From JAJEBT01 sp965221485 (GTDB lineage Bacteria > Pseudomonadota > Alphaproteobacteria > MPNO01 > UBA830): a DNA stretch of 64,000 nt. The DNA is taken from contig OZ244893.1 of assembly GCA_965221485.1 (NCBI GenBank), positions 744,001-808,000 on the forward strand, written 5' to 3'. Within the stretch, counting starts at the first letter, position 1, and each line of letters starts with the position of its first letter. Below the pieces are notes generated by a model. The model was not told the DNA's origin, did not search any database, and saw only the letters and a list, made by a program, of their open reading frames with translations. Of the stretch, positions 51,291 through 60,340 are shown one piece after another. Both the position numbers and the translations under genes were made by a program.

Positions 51291-52100
51291 TCAGGGAGAT
51301 TGGACCGTGATGCCTTCCAGAAGGCGACCAAAACCCGTAACAGGTTGCGCCAGACCAATCCTCCGAAATGCGGAAAAGAAATCAGCAGGATCACTGGCGA
51401 TGACCAGCTTTCCGGTTTCCGCTTCGATCATTTCGACGGCGTCAGCTGCCGGCCATTGCGGACAGGGAATGTAGAGGGCCTCGATGTCCGAAGCCTTTTC
51501 TATCACCCGAACCCCGAAGTCCCGGATGGCAGAAGGCTCGGTTTCGTGAAGCCCCTGAAACCGGACATCCATGGTTTGGCAGGCATTCACGCTAAATCCT
51601 TCTGATGACAGGTAACTTTCGAGGTGATCGTTGATTTCGCGGGGATAGGGCGAGGCGACGGCAATTCGCTTGACGTTCATATAACCGAGAGCTTCAACTG
51701 CGGAAGAAATAGATGTTGTTGCGGGCACTCCCGTCCGGCCCTCGATCATCTCGATGATCCTGTTTCCGTAACCGGCACCTTGCGAGACAGCCAATGGTGT
51801 TCCGAAATGGATGATGAAATCGACATTACGGTCTGCAAGATAGTTGGCGGCCGCCGGCAGTGAGGAGAGGGACCTGGTAAAGTTTTCGCCGTCCCAGAAG
51901 TCGATGTTCGATGTAATTCCCACGAACCCGATATCCGATGGGGCCATGCGGTAATAGTCGTAGGTCACGACTTCCATCACGGTTGGACTGATTCCGCCGA
52001 TCCGTTTACGCCAGAGTGACACAACCCACCTCCTTGTACCGGACATCTCCGGGCCGCCACTGTCAGTTGACCGCCGGCGGCCAAACTCATGTGATGCCAT
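51291..52100 (-). CDS. Asp/Glu racemase-superfamily protein, arylmalonate decarboxylase/maleate isomerase-like
   Basis: A 269-residue two-domain protein of the Asp/Glu racemase fold. The first catalytic position reads IIHFGTPLAVSQG, with Gly where racemases and maleate isomerase have Cys. The second position keeps its Cys (ALYIPCPQWPAADAVEMIE). This one-Cys arrangement is that of arylmalonate decarboxylase, so decarboxylation or another proton transfer with a single acid is more likely than racemisation. An ATG at 52046 would shorten it by 18 residues. It stands alone beside tRNA-Pro, with no clear operon partners. Confidence 0.8.
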   Translation of the reverse strand: MASHEFGRRRSTDSGGPEMSGTRRWVVSLWRKRIGGISPTVMEVVTYDYYRMAPSDIGFVGITSNIDFWDGENFTRSLSSLPAAANYLADRNVDFIIHFGTPLAVSQGAGYGNRIIEMIEGRTGVPATTSISSAVEALGYMNVKRIAVASPYPREINDHLESYLSSEGFSVNACQTMDVRFQGLHETEPSAIRDFGVRVIEKASDIEALYIPCPQWPAADAVEMIEAETGKLVIASDPADFFSAFRRIGLAQPVTGFGRLLEGITVQSP

Positions 52101-52934
52101 CGGCCGTCTGTTGATGGTATCAGACGTCAGGAAGCGATGACAGGTTGTGAAAGTTCAGACAGGTATGAGTCGCGGATCCTGAAGCGGGGTTGGGTATCTC
52201 CGAAGCTGTTGGAGGAAATATCATCCTCGAGAAGCCCTTGGTCGAGATTTTGCCCGACCTTGTCAGATGACATGGGGCGGGAGCGGGGATGCGAGTTTGC
52301 AAGTCCTGGTTCTCGTGATCTCCACAGTCTTGCGGATGCCGGTGTGATCTTTTCTCAACTCATCATCCTGCGCCACGACAAGACTTGATTGCACTGACGA
52401 CGAACAAGGGTCCTGAAGACCGGGCCAGCGTGTTCGGCGACGATGTGATGGCCGTCGCTCCGATCGACCGACCGCTTCATCACTGCCGCCCTGCAGCGCG
52501 GATCCGGATGCCCTGGAGCAGTTGTCCTGTTTCGGAATCCAGGACTTGCTGCAACCGGGTGTCTGAAATGGTGGAAGACGTAAATGGAGCCCTGGCCGAG
52601 GCATGGAATCGTGTGATGTCTGAATCGTGGTGAATCCGGTCCATGACCATGCGGGAATGGGCCGCGATCACTCCGTGATCACACCGTTCCCGGACTTCGT
52701 AACAGGTCAGAACTCTCGGGAACTGGTATTATCCGTTTGTCCGACATGGGACGTGGCAAAATCGTAGTGTAAGATAGCGCCGGACTCGGCGCCAACCCGG
52801 GTCGTTTCGGAACCCCCGTCAGTCACATTGTCAAGATGGATCCTGTGCCACTGGATGGTCGAGGGTCGAGGTCCTCCGGGTCGACGCGGGACCAATAAGC
52901 GTGGCCGCCTCACCGACGAAAATTTCTTTGAGGG
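52101..52934. other. Gene-poor region between racemase-like gene and copD
   Basis: About 830 bases with no convincing gene. It contains short minus-strand frames (annotated separately with low confidence) at both ends, and fragments such as VLDSETGQLLQGIRI on the minus strand (near 52500) that look protein-like but cannot be assigned. Decayed genes are possible. Confidence 0.45.
52127..52273 (-). CDS. Possible small ORF upstream of the racemase-like gene
   Basis: A 48-codon frame (start MSSDKVGQNLDQG, end SELSQPVIAS) that ends 26 bases before the racemase ATG. It has no ribosome site that I can see and no recognised family. It may be the remnant of a larger coding frame. Confidence 0.25.
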   Translation of the reverse strand: MSSDKVGQNLDQGLLEDDISSNSFGDTQPRFRIRDSYLSELSQPVIAS

Positions 52935-52938
52935 TCAT
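52831..52938 (-). CDS. Possible small ORF coupled to copD
   Basis: A 35-codon frame whose ATG overlaps the copD stop in an ATGA junction (begins MTLKEIFVGEAAT). The coupling is suggestive, but the product is short and unrecognised, so it may be a degraded third gene of the copper operon. Confidence 0.25.
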   Translation of the reverse strand: MTLKEIFVGEAATLIGPASTRRTSTLDHPVAQDPS

Positions 52939-53813
52939 GGGTTACCCACCGATGGTGTTCCCTGAAATGTGGTGAGCGCGACTGTCATCAGCAGGACAAG
53001 ACAGATCGCGGCCCATTCGACGGCTATGGAACGGCGCAGGGCCACCGCCCCGCGGTGGTCGCCTGCGGTCATGGCGGGAACGAAGCGGAACTTGTTGGCC
53101 GCGGCTGCTGCGAGCAGACAGGCGGACGCGGCGATCTTGACAAGCAGCGTGAGACCGTAGTCGGTTGCCAGCAGGGCCTGGACGCTTCCCAGCAGTCGCC
53201 ATGCCATTACAATGCCCGCCGCGATCAGCAGCGGCACCGTGACAGCAGCGATCCTACCGAAGCGGTGACCCAGCCCGGCCGCCCGGGAGAGAGTTTCCGG
53301 ATCTCCGGAAAGCATGCGAAGAGGCGAGAGGATGCCGATCCAGAAAGCGGCACTGGCGAGATGAATCAGATGAAGGAATTCGAGCCAGAACTCCCCCGCA
53401 TCCGAGACATGACCGGTCCGTGAAATCGACCACAGCGCCAGCAGACCGCCGGCGACGGAGATTGGAAGTCCGTTTCGGGCCAGCCCGAGCCCCAGGAGGA
53501 CGAGGCCAAGGCCAACCATGCAGTAAGCAAATGCCGGTCCCACCGGTGTTTGCCACAACAGGCGCAACATTTCGGGATCGGTCATGCCCGAGAGTTCGCC
53601 AGTCATGGCGGCTCCTTTCAGGGCGAAGCCAGCACTGGCGGCCAGCAACGCAAGCGTGGCGAGCGTGGCCGCCCTTCGGACGATGAATGCTTTTATGCTG
53701 GCGGTCTCCTGAACGAAGACAATGCGCACCAAAACCAGGCCGATACTTCCAAGCATCCCGAAATAAAGCAGGAATTTCGAAAGGGCCGAGGCCAACTCCC
53801 ATGTATCGGGCAC
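52935..53813 (-). CDS. copD: Copper resistance protein CopD
   Basis: A 292-residue inner-membrane protein with about eight helices, of the CopD/PcoD family that moves copper from periplasmic CopC across the membrane. Recognisable family segments are FLEFLHLIHLASAAFWIGILSPL with conserved His residues (LHLIHL) and RFGRIAAVTVPLLIAAGIVMAWRLLGS. It starts three bases after the copC stop. With CopC and a cytochrome c it forms a copper module whose regulator, a CueR-like protein, is divergently encoded nearby. Confidence 0.88.
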   Translation of the reverse strand: MPDTWELASALSKFLLYFGMLGSIGLVLVRIVFVQETASIKAFIVRRAATLATLALLAASAGFALKGAAMTGELSGMTDPEMLRLLWQTPVGPAFAYCMVGLGLVLLGLGLARNGLPISVAGGLLALWSISRTGHVSDAGEFWLEFLHLIHLASAAFWIGILSPLRMLSGDPETLSRAAGLGHRFGRIAAVTVPLLIAAGIVMAWRLLGSVQALLATDYGLTLLVKIAASACLLAAAAANKFRFVPAMTAGDHRGAVALRRSIAVEWAAICLVLLMTVALTTFQGTPSVGNP

Positions 53814-53816
53814 GAC

Positions 53817-54158
53817 TCATCGCACTCGAAAGCGAAACGTATTGCGAACGACATGCCCGTCGCTCGACAGGCCACGCCATTGGATCCGGTAGAGACCGCT
53901 GCCCCTGCCCTCGAACTCTAGCTCGAATCGGGTCTCGAACCCTGTCTGGTCACCAAGATCGAGATCGATGACATCGTTGGCGTCATGGGTCATGCGGACC
54001 TGCGTCAAGCGGATACCCTTGGTGAAGGTCAGAATGATTTGCGTTGGAGCCTCCGCCAACACGGCGCCGTTCTCCGGCGTAGTGGCGTCAATGTTTGAAT
54101 GGGACATTGCCGAAGTTGTTGTGAGGGCAAGCATTCCGGCAAGCAGGATTGACTTCAT
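53817..54158 (-). CDS. copC: Periplasmic copper-binding protein CopC
   Basis: A 113-residue beta-barrel copper protein. A signal peptide (about residues 1-19) ends at SAMS-HS, exposing an N-terminal His that is a Cu(II) ligand in CopC proteins. The C-terminal SSDGHVVRNTFRFRV contains the conserved Asp-x-His pair. No Met-rich Cu(I) site is present, so it is the Cu(II)-only class. ATG 54158 is preceded by AGGGAA; a longer frame is unconserved. It is the middle gene of the module. Confidence 0.9.
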   Translation of the reverse strand: MKSILLAGMLALTTTSAMSHSNIDATTPENGAVLAEAPTQIILTFTKGIRLTQVRMTHDANDVIDLDLGDQTGFETRFELEFEGRGSGLYRIQWRGLSSDGHVVRNTFRFRVR

Positions 54159-54168
54159 GGGTTTCCCT

Positions 54169-54591
54169 TCATCGGATTCCGTTGGCGCGTTGGAGTTCCC
54201 GAACGTAGGAGATGACTGCCGCAACGTCGCGGCGGGTCAGCCCCTCCACTGGCGGCATGTCCCCGAAACGCCAATGATGGGCCCGGACGCCCTGTGCGAC
54301 CGCGCGCTGGAAAGAATTATCGCCATGATGGCCGGGCTCGTAGATAATATGGACCAGCGGCGGAGCGACCCCATCCTGTCCCGCTGCATTTCGGCCGTGA
54401 CAGGTGAGACAGTTGGCTTCGTAGATTTTCTGACCGAGCTGCGCCCGCTCGGAGAGAGTCCCAGGCATGTTTACCGATACAATAGGCGCTCCAACGACAT
54501 TGCCGTCCTTCGGCTCGTCCAGATGCAGGTAGCCGGCGACCGCGACGGCGGCAGCCAGAACGAGCAGAATCGCGGTTTGTTTTTGTGACAT
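54169..54591 (-). CDS. Class I cytochrome c in copper module
   Basis: A 140-residue cytochrome c. An N-terminal hydrophobic segment (about residues 5-22) acts as signal or anchor. A single haem site CLTCHGRN is present near residue 60, and the distal Met ligand is in FGDMPPVEGLT. Cytochrome c proteins next to CopC-CopD occur in several proteobacteria and may oxidise Cu(I). ATG 54591 is used; the upstream ATG at 54618 lacks a ribosome site. It ends ten bases before copC. Confidence 0.88.
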   Translation of the reverse strand: MSQKQTAILLVLAAAVAVAGYLHLDEPKDGNVVGAPIVSVNMPGTLSERAQLGQKIYEANCLTCHGRNAAGQDGVAPPLVHIIYEPGHHGDNSFQRAVAQGVRAHHWRFGDMPPVEGLTRRDVAAVISYVRELQRANGIR

Positions 54592-54607
54592 GCTGGTCAG
54601 AATGCCT

Positions 54608-54925
54608 TCAGACGCCATCAGTTGTAGTGTGCGGAGTGAAAAAGCCGGCGTCGAGAAGCCCGATCGCCACCTCCCACCATGGAAGCTTGCCCCTACCGGC
54701 CAGCATCCAGTCGACCCCGTTCGTCATGGCCTTCATGGCGACCATCGGGATGGAGGACATTCCTGTCGCCGTTCGGAACGATTCGGTTGACGGAGTCCAA
54801 TCAAGGTCTTCAGGGAAATCGACGTCAACATCCCATTAAAGAGACCGGGTGTCATGATTGCCAGGATCGGCCAGGAAATACCATTGACCTGAAAGAGGGC
54901 AATTGTGCGGAAACGGGCGGCAACA
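54608..54925 (-). pseudogene. Possible degenerate copper-operon gene
   Basis: Minus-strand sequence reads as protein in two successive frames: FRTIALFQVNGISWPILAIM, then after about 54830 a second frame with MSSIPMVAMKAMTNGVDWML and KLPWWEVAIGLLDAGFF, ending 16 bases before the cytochrome start. The spacing suggests it was once the first gene of this operon. An in-frame stop and the frame change argue against function. The family is not recognised. Confidence 0.3.
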
Positions 54926-55024
54926 CAGTCAGGCAGGCGCTACGCCAGGTTCTTCGAGACCACATGCCAAGTCTTGCCGTAGCGCCGACGCCTCGTGGAA
55001 CGATCGAGACCATGCCTACACCTG

Positions 55025-55056
55025 TTGAAACATACTGATTCGGACAGTAATGTTTC
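55025..55056 (+). promoter_or_regulatory. cueR promoter with overlapping dyad
   Basis: TTGAAA (55025) and TAATGT (55048) are spaced by 17 bases, about 35 bases before the cueR GTG. GAAACATACTG (from 55027) and CAGTAATGTTTC form an inverted repeat with one extra base, covering both boxes. This is a plausible autoregulatory operator of the MerR-family regulator. Confidence 0.5.
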
Positions 55057-55085
55057 CAGTAACTGGAGGGTCAAGGGAGCCACTG

Positions 55086-55487
55086 GTGAATATTTCCGCC
55101 GCCGCGAATGCTGCCAGCCTGCCGGTGAAGACAGTCCGGTACTATTCAGATATCGGATTGGTACCGGCACCGTCTCGCTCAGGCACGGGATACAGGACCT
55201 ATGACGAGCGCGCTGTACGGAAGCTGGTGTTCGCACGCCGTGCGCGTGAGTTCGGCTTTTCCATAAGGGAGTGCCGGGAACTTTTGAACCTCTACGAGGA
55301 CCCGCAGCGGTCAAGTGCGAACGTGAAGCGCATCGCGGCTGGGAGGCTTGAGCAGATTGCCGAGAAGCAGCGCGAATTGCAGTCACTGTATGACGAGCTC
55401 GCCCATCTGGTCGATGCCTGCAGGGGTGATGACAGTGCGGACTGCCCAATCATCGACGGGCTGGGCAATAGCTGCCGTGACATGTGA
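55086..55487 (+). CDS. cueR: CueR-like copper-responsive MerR regulator
   Basis: A 133-residue MerR-family activator. The winged helix reads NISAAANAASLPVKTVRYYSDIGLVP and TGYRTYDERAVRKL. The C-terminal metal loop has Cys112 and Cys120 separated by seven residues (CRGDDSADC), the spacing that binds Cu(I), Ag(I) or Au(I) in CueR, and the terminal CPIIDGL motif is present. The GTG at 55086 has AAGGGAG upstream. It is divergent from the cytochrome c–CopC–CopD module, its likely target. Confidence 0.85.
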   Translation: MNISAAANAASLPVKTVRYYSDIGLVPAPSRSGTGYRTYDERAVRKLVFARRAREFGFSIRECRELLNLYEDPQRSSANVKRIAAGRLEQIAEKQRELQSLYDELAHLVDACRGDDSADCPIIDGLGNSCRDM

Positions 55488-56256
55488 CGGACTCCCGAGG
55501 AGGACTCGGTCGGGTTTCGAAGCGTCGATGCAGGGTGACCCGGCCATTCCGTAATTCGAACGCGTGCCTTGAACGGCATCGCTTAATGGTCGTTGTAGTC
55601 CGTGAGAGGCCAGCAAGATGAGCCGCCGGTTCCTCCGAGCTTGCCTGTTCCAGGGGAGGCCGTTCGCGCCGGGTAAACGAGTTTTTCTGCGGCGCACAAG
55701 GTCGTTCGGAGAGATTGTGAGCTTGACCTCGTGTTACCGGAAATTTGCGTCGGGCAAGAAATGCTTGAGCCGGTAGCAAAACCTCATGATCGGGTGAGAG
55801 CGATGCAGCGGTCACAGATGAAAAAAGGTTTGTGGCGAGCTCTCCAACGATATCCGGGTCTGCGACCCCTGCGCGGTCTGTTTTGAGCGCCAGCGACCGG
55901 GTGAGAACGAGTTGCACGGGAGGAGAAAGCTGGCGAAACATTCCGACGCCGGCTTCATCGATTCCAGCTTCGCATCGTGTGCACACGTCCTGGTCGTCGA
56001 TGAGCATGGGTGCCTGATGCGCCATGTCATAATGGCGGTTGTCACCTTCGGTTTACCTCGACCTGGACGTTTTCGAAATCACCGTTTTTGAACGCGTCAC
56101 TGCATGGGAATGTGGCGCGCCAGGCCCTCCACGCTCCATGGCCGCAGGGGTTGAACTGCTGATAGCTGGTGGCGGCAACCCACCTACCGCCTGAACGAAA
56201 TCGTGCTTCGGCAAGATGATCAACAGGACTGTGCTGCCCGGTTTCGCCTTCGGTTC
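55488..56256. other. Gene-poor region between cueR and the MBL-fold gene
   Basis: About 770 bases without a recognised gene. Minus-strand frames include a 90-residue tail with RWVAATSYQQFN and a 190-residue open frame starting MAHQAPMLIDDQDV. Neither shows motifs or a ribosome site, so I do not call them genes, though they could be remnants. Confidence 0.4.
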
Positions 56257-57249
56257 TCAGTGACCATGCCGACACGGTTTTCCTGTGGCGGTTTTGCGGT
56301 GGTTCCAGTACCATTTTGCCATCGGTTCGTAGATTTCCGTAACGCTTGGTCTGAGAGCACCGCCGGAAAACTGCCGGTACAGCATGGCAACATTGATGAA
56401 CACGCGTTCACGATCGATCCAGTGGCAAAAATGGTCTGTAACGATTTCCTCAGCAGCGTCGGTCCAGGCAAGCCCGGCATCAAACCGCGCTCGCGCAACG
56501 TCCCGGATCGCAATCAGGTAAGACCGGACCTCGCGCACGCCATTCTTGCCGCAGATTGGACCATGGCCCGGAATCACGGTTTCAACGTCCCAATCAAGGA
56601 TTCGGTCGCAGGCCGCGATCCAGTTCTCGATCGGGCCGGCCCAGATGATCGGATGGCCGCCGACGAACAGGATATCGCCGGTAAACACGGTTTTCTCGTC
56701 AGGCACATGCACGAGGACATCGCCACGCGTATGAGCCGGACCGACCATGATGAGTTCGACCCGGAGGTCACCCACCTGGAGCGTCATCCCGGTTTCGAAG
56801 GTCTCTGTCGGCAGCGTGTTGATGATACCCGTAAAATCAAAATGACGCCCCATGAGCTCATGGATCAATTCCCCGCTTGCTCCATACGCCTCCCAGTTCT
56901 GAACGAACTTGAGGAACGCTTCCGGCGGTCGCCGTTCCATCTCCTCACGACAGGCGCGAGAGGAGACAATGCGGGCGCCGGAGACAAGCTGGTTGCCGTA
57001 AGTATGATCACCATTGGCGTGTGTGTTTACGAGCGTGCCAATATTTGAGGCTTGGGGCACGCTGCGCCGCATTTCGTCGAGCATCTCGGCCGTCAGCGGC
57101 AGGCTGAACAGCGTATCGACAAGCAGGCTTTCGTCTCCATCGACAATCAGACCGGCGTTACTCCAGCCCCAACCACCGTCAGGTTGAAGCCAGGCCCAGC
57201 AGCCATTGCCCAGATCGTGAAGTCCTTTGGTAAATTGCCATTCTGCCAT
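56257..57249 (-). CDS. Metallo-beta-lactamase-fold hydrolase
   Basis: A 330-residue MBL-fold enzyme. The first metal motif is HANGDH (residues 77-82), where the middle His of the canonical HxHxDH is Asn. A second His is in GPAHTRGDVLVH, an Asp in VFTGDILFVGG and the final His in VIPGHGPICG. A C-terminal helical extension of about 90 residues follows. Such proteins include hydroxyacyl-glutathione-hydrolase and lactonase relatives; the substrate is unknown. ATG 57249 was chosen because the conserved part starts there; the frame is open another 44 codons. It is divergent from the acyl-CoA ligase gene. Confidence 0.85.
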   Translation of the reverse strand: MAEWQFTKGLHDLGNGCWAWLQPDGGWGWSNAGLIVDGDESLLVDTLFSLPLTAEMLDEMRRSVPQASNIGTLVNTHANGDHTYGNQLVSGARIVSSRACREEMERRPPEAFLKFVQNWEAYGASGELIHELMGRHFDFTGIINTLPTETFETGMTLQVGDLRVELIMVGPAHTRGDVLVHVPDEKTVFTGDILFVGGHPIIWAGPIENWIAACDRILDWDVETVIPGHGPICGKNGVREVRSYLIAIRDVARARFDAGLAWTDAAEEIVTDHFCHWIDRERVFINVAMLYRQFSGGALRPSVTEIYEPMAKWYWNHRKTATGKPCRHGH

Positions 57250-57340
57250 GCCAGGGCGTGCATCCTTGCAAACGCTTGGAAAACCAAGTTTACATTGACT
57301 TACGGACGCCAGCGAGTCGGCGCCAGAAAAGGGAGCCAGC

Positions 57341-59014
57341 ATGCCGTCAAAAATCCTGTCGCTCATCGACGCCGATGACATCCGGACGTTCTACGACAGG
57401 GGCTACTGGCGCGACCGAACGATCTACGATGTGGCACGTACTCACGGAGAACTCGCACCCGATAAGCCGGCCATCCGGGACCGAGATCGCTGCCTTACCT
57501 ATCGAACCCTCATCGAACATGTTGATGCCCTGGCAGCCGATCTCCCTGCTAGGGGTGCCCGTCCGGGCAGCCGGGTGGCGCTCTGGATGCCGGACCGGAT
57601 CGAATCGGTGATTACGATACTTGCCTGTTCGCGAAACGGATATGTGTGCTGTCCGTCACTCCACCGCCATCACACAACTCCCGAAGTCATTGCGCTTCTT
57701 GAACGCATGCGGTGCACGATTCTCGTTCGAGAGGAGGGCTTTGGAGCCAATGCGGGCGTTGTTGACGTCAATGACGAGCTGGCGCGCGTCAGTTCACTCC
57801 GCCATGTCTATGGGCTGGCGCCGCGGGACCCCCAGCCACCTTTCGCATCAGCACTTTGTGATCCTGTGGCTGCCGCGCCGCCTGCAGTGCGCGCCCCTGA
57901 TCGCGTCAGTTACATCGCTTTTACCTCGGGCTCTACCGGGCAACCCAAAGGCGTTATGCACAGCGACAACACGCAACTCGTCACCGCCGACGGAATTTCA
58001 AGGGACTGGAACATCAGCAGGGACTCCGTGGTCTGTTCATTAAGCCCGTTCAGCCACAATCTTGGTATGGGTGCCTACCTGACCACGCTGGTTGGCGGAG
58101 GCGAGTTCGTGATCCACGACCTCGACCGGCGCCGGGAGAGTCTCGTCGATCGCCTGATCGAAACCGGCGCGACCTATCTTGTCGGAGTGCCCACTCACGC
58201 CGCGGACATCATGGAGGAAATGCGACGCCGCCGGATCAGCCGACTTGGCCGCGTCAAGGCGTTTCGCGTATCGGGCGCCGCCGCGCCGAGAACACTCTTC
58301 GGAGAGTTGATCGAGAGTGGAATCCAGCCCCAGAGCGGTTACGGCATGACAGAAACCAATGGCCATCAATACACCCGACCCGGGGATCCGCTTTCCCTGA
58401 TCGCCGAATCCTGCGGTCGCGCCTGCACGGGTTACGAAATCAGAATTTTCGATCAGAATGATCCCGACCATGAACTCCCGCTCGGTGAAACCGGTCTCGT
58501 GGCGGGACGTGGAGCCTCGTTGATGCTGGGATATTTCGACGATCAGACCGCCACTGAAAACGCTTTCAACAGGGCTGGCTGGTTTCTTACCGGCGACCTC
58601 GGATGGATCGATGCCGACGGTTATCTTCGCCTTACCGGAAGAGAAAAAGATGTCATCATCCGTGGTGGTCACAACATCAGTCCGGAACGGATCGAGGAGT
58701 TGGCAATGCGGCATGATACCATCGCGCGTGCGGCAGTTCTGCCCATCCGGGATGAGCGGCTCGGGGAACGGGCCTGCATCGCGATCATGTTACGGGACGG
58801 AACCGGGCTTTCCTTCGATGCGGTCCTGGAGCATCTGGCTGTCCAGGGCCTGCCACGCAACGAAATGCCGGAATTCGGAATCGTTGTGAACAACATTCCA
58901 CTGATGAGCAATGGTAAATTCCGAAAGCGTGATCTTCTTGCCGGGATCGAAGACGGCTCGATTGTGCCGACAGCGATCCGTGACCGTCCGGTAACCGGCG
59001 CAGGGCAGGGGTGA
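57341..59014 (+). CDS. AMP-forming acyl-CoA synthetase/ligase
   Basis: A 557-residue ANL-superfamily enzyme. The ATP loop is YIAFTSGSTGQPKGVMH, the A5 motif is SGYGMTETNGHQ, and FLTGDLGWIDADGYLRLTGREKDVIIRGGHNISP closes the core; the catalytic Lys is near the end in NGKFRKRDLL. It activates a carboxylic acid to its CoA thioester, possibly a cyclohexane carboxylate or aryl acid, as in the DhbE/CaiC-like branch. ATG is preceded by AAAAGGGAG. The stop overlaps the quinone oxidoreductase start, so the pair is coupled. Confidence 0.88.
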   Translation: MPSKILSLIDADDIRTFYDRGYWRDRTIYDVARTHGELAPDKPAIRDRDRCLTYRTLIEHVDALAADLPARGARPGSRVALWMPDRIESVITILACSRNGYVCCPSLHRHHTTPEVIALLERMRCTILVREEGFGANAGVVDVNDELARVSSLRHVYGLAPRDPQPPFASALCDPVAAAPPAVRAPDRVSYIAFTSGSTGQPKGVMHSDNTQLVTADGISRDWNISRDSVVCSLSPFSHNLGMGAYLTTLVGGGEFVIHDLDRRRESLVDRLIETGATYLVGVPTHAADIMEEMRRRRISRLGRVKAFRVSGAAAPRTLFGELIESGIQPQSGYGMTETNGHQYTRPGDPLSLIAESCGRACTGYEIRIFDQNDPDHELPLGETGLVAGRGASLMLGYFDDQTATENAFNRAGWFLTGDLGWIDADGYLRLTGREKDVIIRGGHNISPERIEELAMRHDTIARAAVLPIRDERLGERACIAIMLRDGTGLSFDAVLEHLAVQGLPRNEMPEFGIVVNNIPLMSNGKFRKRDLLAGIEDGSIVPTAIRDRPVTGAGQG

Positions 59015-60045
59015 TGCGCGCCGTCGTCGTCCAGGATTTTGGCCCACTCGAGAACGCCGTGATGTGCACGGTTCCCGACCCGGTCCCGGGGCCGTCTGAT
59101 CTTTTGGTGGATATCCACGCCACAGCAGCAAACTATGTCGATATCCTCCTGATTGGCGGACAGCATCAGTCCCGTCCCGCGCTCCCCTATATTCCAGGCA
59201 AGGGTCCGGCCGGAATCGTTCGCTCTGTCGGATCGGATGTGAAAGGGTTTGCACCAGGCGACCGCGTGGTTGCCATGTGCGAACCGGGCGGGGGCTTCGC
59301 AGAGCAGGTCGCCCTGCCAGCAAACTGCTGTCACCCACTTCCTGATGGCCTTGATTTCGTGAACGCGGCATCGATGGCTGTGATCTATGACACTGCCTGG
59401 TGCGCGCTGCGTGAATGTGGACGTCTCGAGGCAGGTGAAATCATACTGGTCCTTGGTGCCTCGGGTGGCGTCGGCCTTGCCGCTGTCGCTCTTGGCAAGG
59501 CCCTCGGAGCGACCGTGCTTGCCGGCGTTGCGAACCCCGACAAGGCTGATCTGGTGCGTGAGGCGGGGGCCGATGCGATCGTGGAACTCGGGCAGCCGGA
59601 TCTCCGTAACAGCCTGCGCGAACAGGTTCGCGACGCCACTGGCGGTGACGGCGCTGACATCGTGATCGATCCGCTGGGGGACGCTTTCTTCGAGGCTGCA
59701 ATCCGTGCACTCAACTGGCGCGGGCGCCTGGTCGTGATCGGTTTCGCTGCCGGCGCGATTCCGTCGGTAAAGGTCAATTACCTGCTCCTGAAAGGCATCG
59801 TGGTGACCGGTTTCCAGATTGCCGATTATCGCAAGCGCTGCCCGGAAAAAATGGCTGCCTGCTTTTCAGAACTTTATGCCTTATGGGAAACCGGTCGCAT
59901 CGCACCGCCCCCGACAACGACCTTGCCACTCAACTCTGTGCAGGATGCCCTTCGGACAATCCGGGACCGGGCTGCGCGTGGGCGCATCGTTCTCTTGCAA
60001 GAACAGAGGGAATGCCGAGCCAGAGCCGAAGACGGCGAAGTGTGA
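59014..60045 (+). CDS. NADPH:quinone oxidoreductase family (MDR)
   Basis: A 343-residue zinc-free medium-chain reductase. The GroES-like N-terminal half (GVVQDFGPLENAV-type start MRAVVVQDFGPLENAV) precedes the Rossmann fold with ILVLGASGGVGLAAVALGKALGA. The family reduces quinones or enoyl substrates, often enoyl-CoA, fitting the CoA ligase just upstream. ATG 59014 overlaps the ligase stop; a GTG one codon earlier is also possible. A small hairpin lies after its stop. Confidence 0.88.
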   Translation: MRAVVVQDFGPLENAVMCTVPDPVPGPSDLLVDIHATAANYVDILLIGGQHQSRPALPYIPGKGPAGIVRSVGSDVKGFAPGDRVVAMCEPGGGFAEQVALPANCCHPLPDGLDFVNAASMAVIYDTAWCALRECGRLEAGEIILVLGASGGVGLAAVALGKALGATVLAGVANPDKADLVREAGADAIVELGQPDLRNSLREQVRDATGGDGADIVIDPLGDAFFEAAIRALNWRGRLVVIGFAAGAIPSVKVNYLLLKGIVVTGFQIADYRKRCPEKMAACFSELYALWETGRIAPPPTTTLPLNSVQDALRTIRDRAARGRIVLLQEQRECRARAEDGEV

Positions 60046-60298
60046 AGGCAGGATGGAGTCCCTGGATCGTCAGTTCTTCGGCTTCAGAAAGAGCACGCCC
60101 CGCCGTCCGCGTCATACGAAGCCCTGCCTTGCGCTGCTTCGGCGAACCAGGACCGGGTCATCGACTGCTTTCGGAACAAAGTGTTCCCCTTGCCACGAGC
60201 GCCGTGCCGGTCATCGGTTGCCGGACTGGTCAAAGCGAATGCGCCCGCGCGGAGTGCTCCTGTCACCGCATCAGGCCCGGCCGCTCAACAGATCGATC

Positions 60299-60315
60299 CC
60301 CCGGCCATGCCGGGG
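60299..60315. terminator. Hairpin between convergent oxidoreductase and amidohydrolase
   Basis: A seven-pair GC stem (CCCCGGC with GCCGGGG) with a three-base loop lies in the 295-base gap between two convergent stops. There is no T-tract, so termination strength is doubtful. The rest of the gap shows no gene. Confidence 0.4.
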
Positions 60316-60340
60316 CATGAAACCATGCCAGGTAACCGTA

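Larger units (their letters stand above)
54592..55085. other. Intergenic region between the cytochrome c and cueR genes
   Basis: A roughly 490-base divergent gap. The left part holds protein-like but frameshifted minus-strand sequence (see the pseudogene entry), the right part the cueR promoter with a dyad. Nothing else is recognised. Confidence 0.5.

Noticed and set aside
55450..56025. A 191-codon minus-strand frame
   Set aside because: It overlaps the end of cueR, has no ribosome site or domain, and turns into Arg/Pro-rich sequence after its middle.
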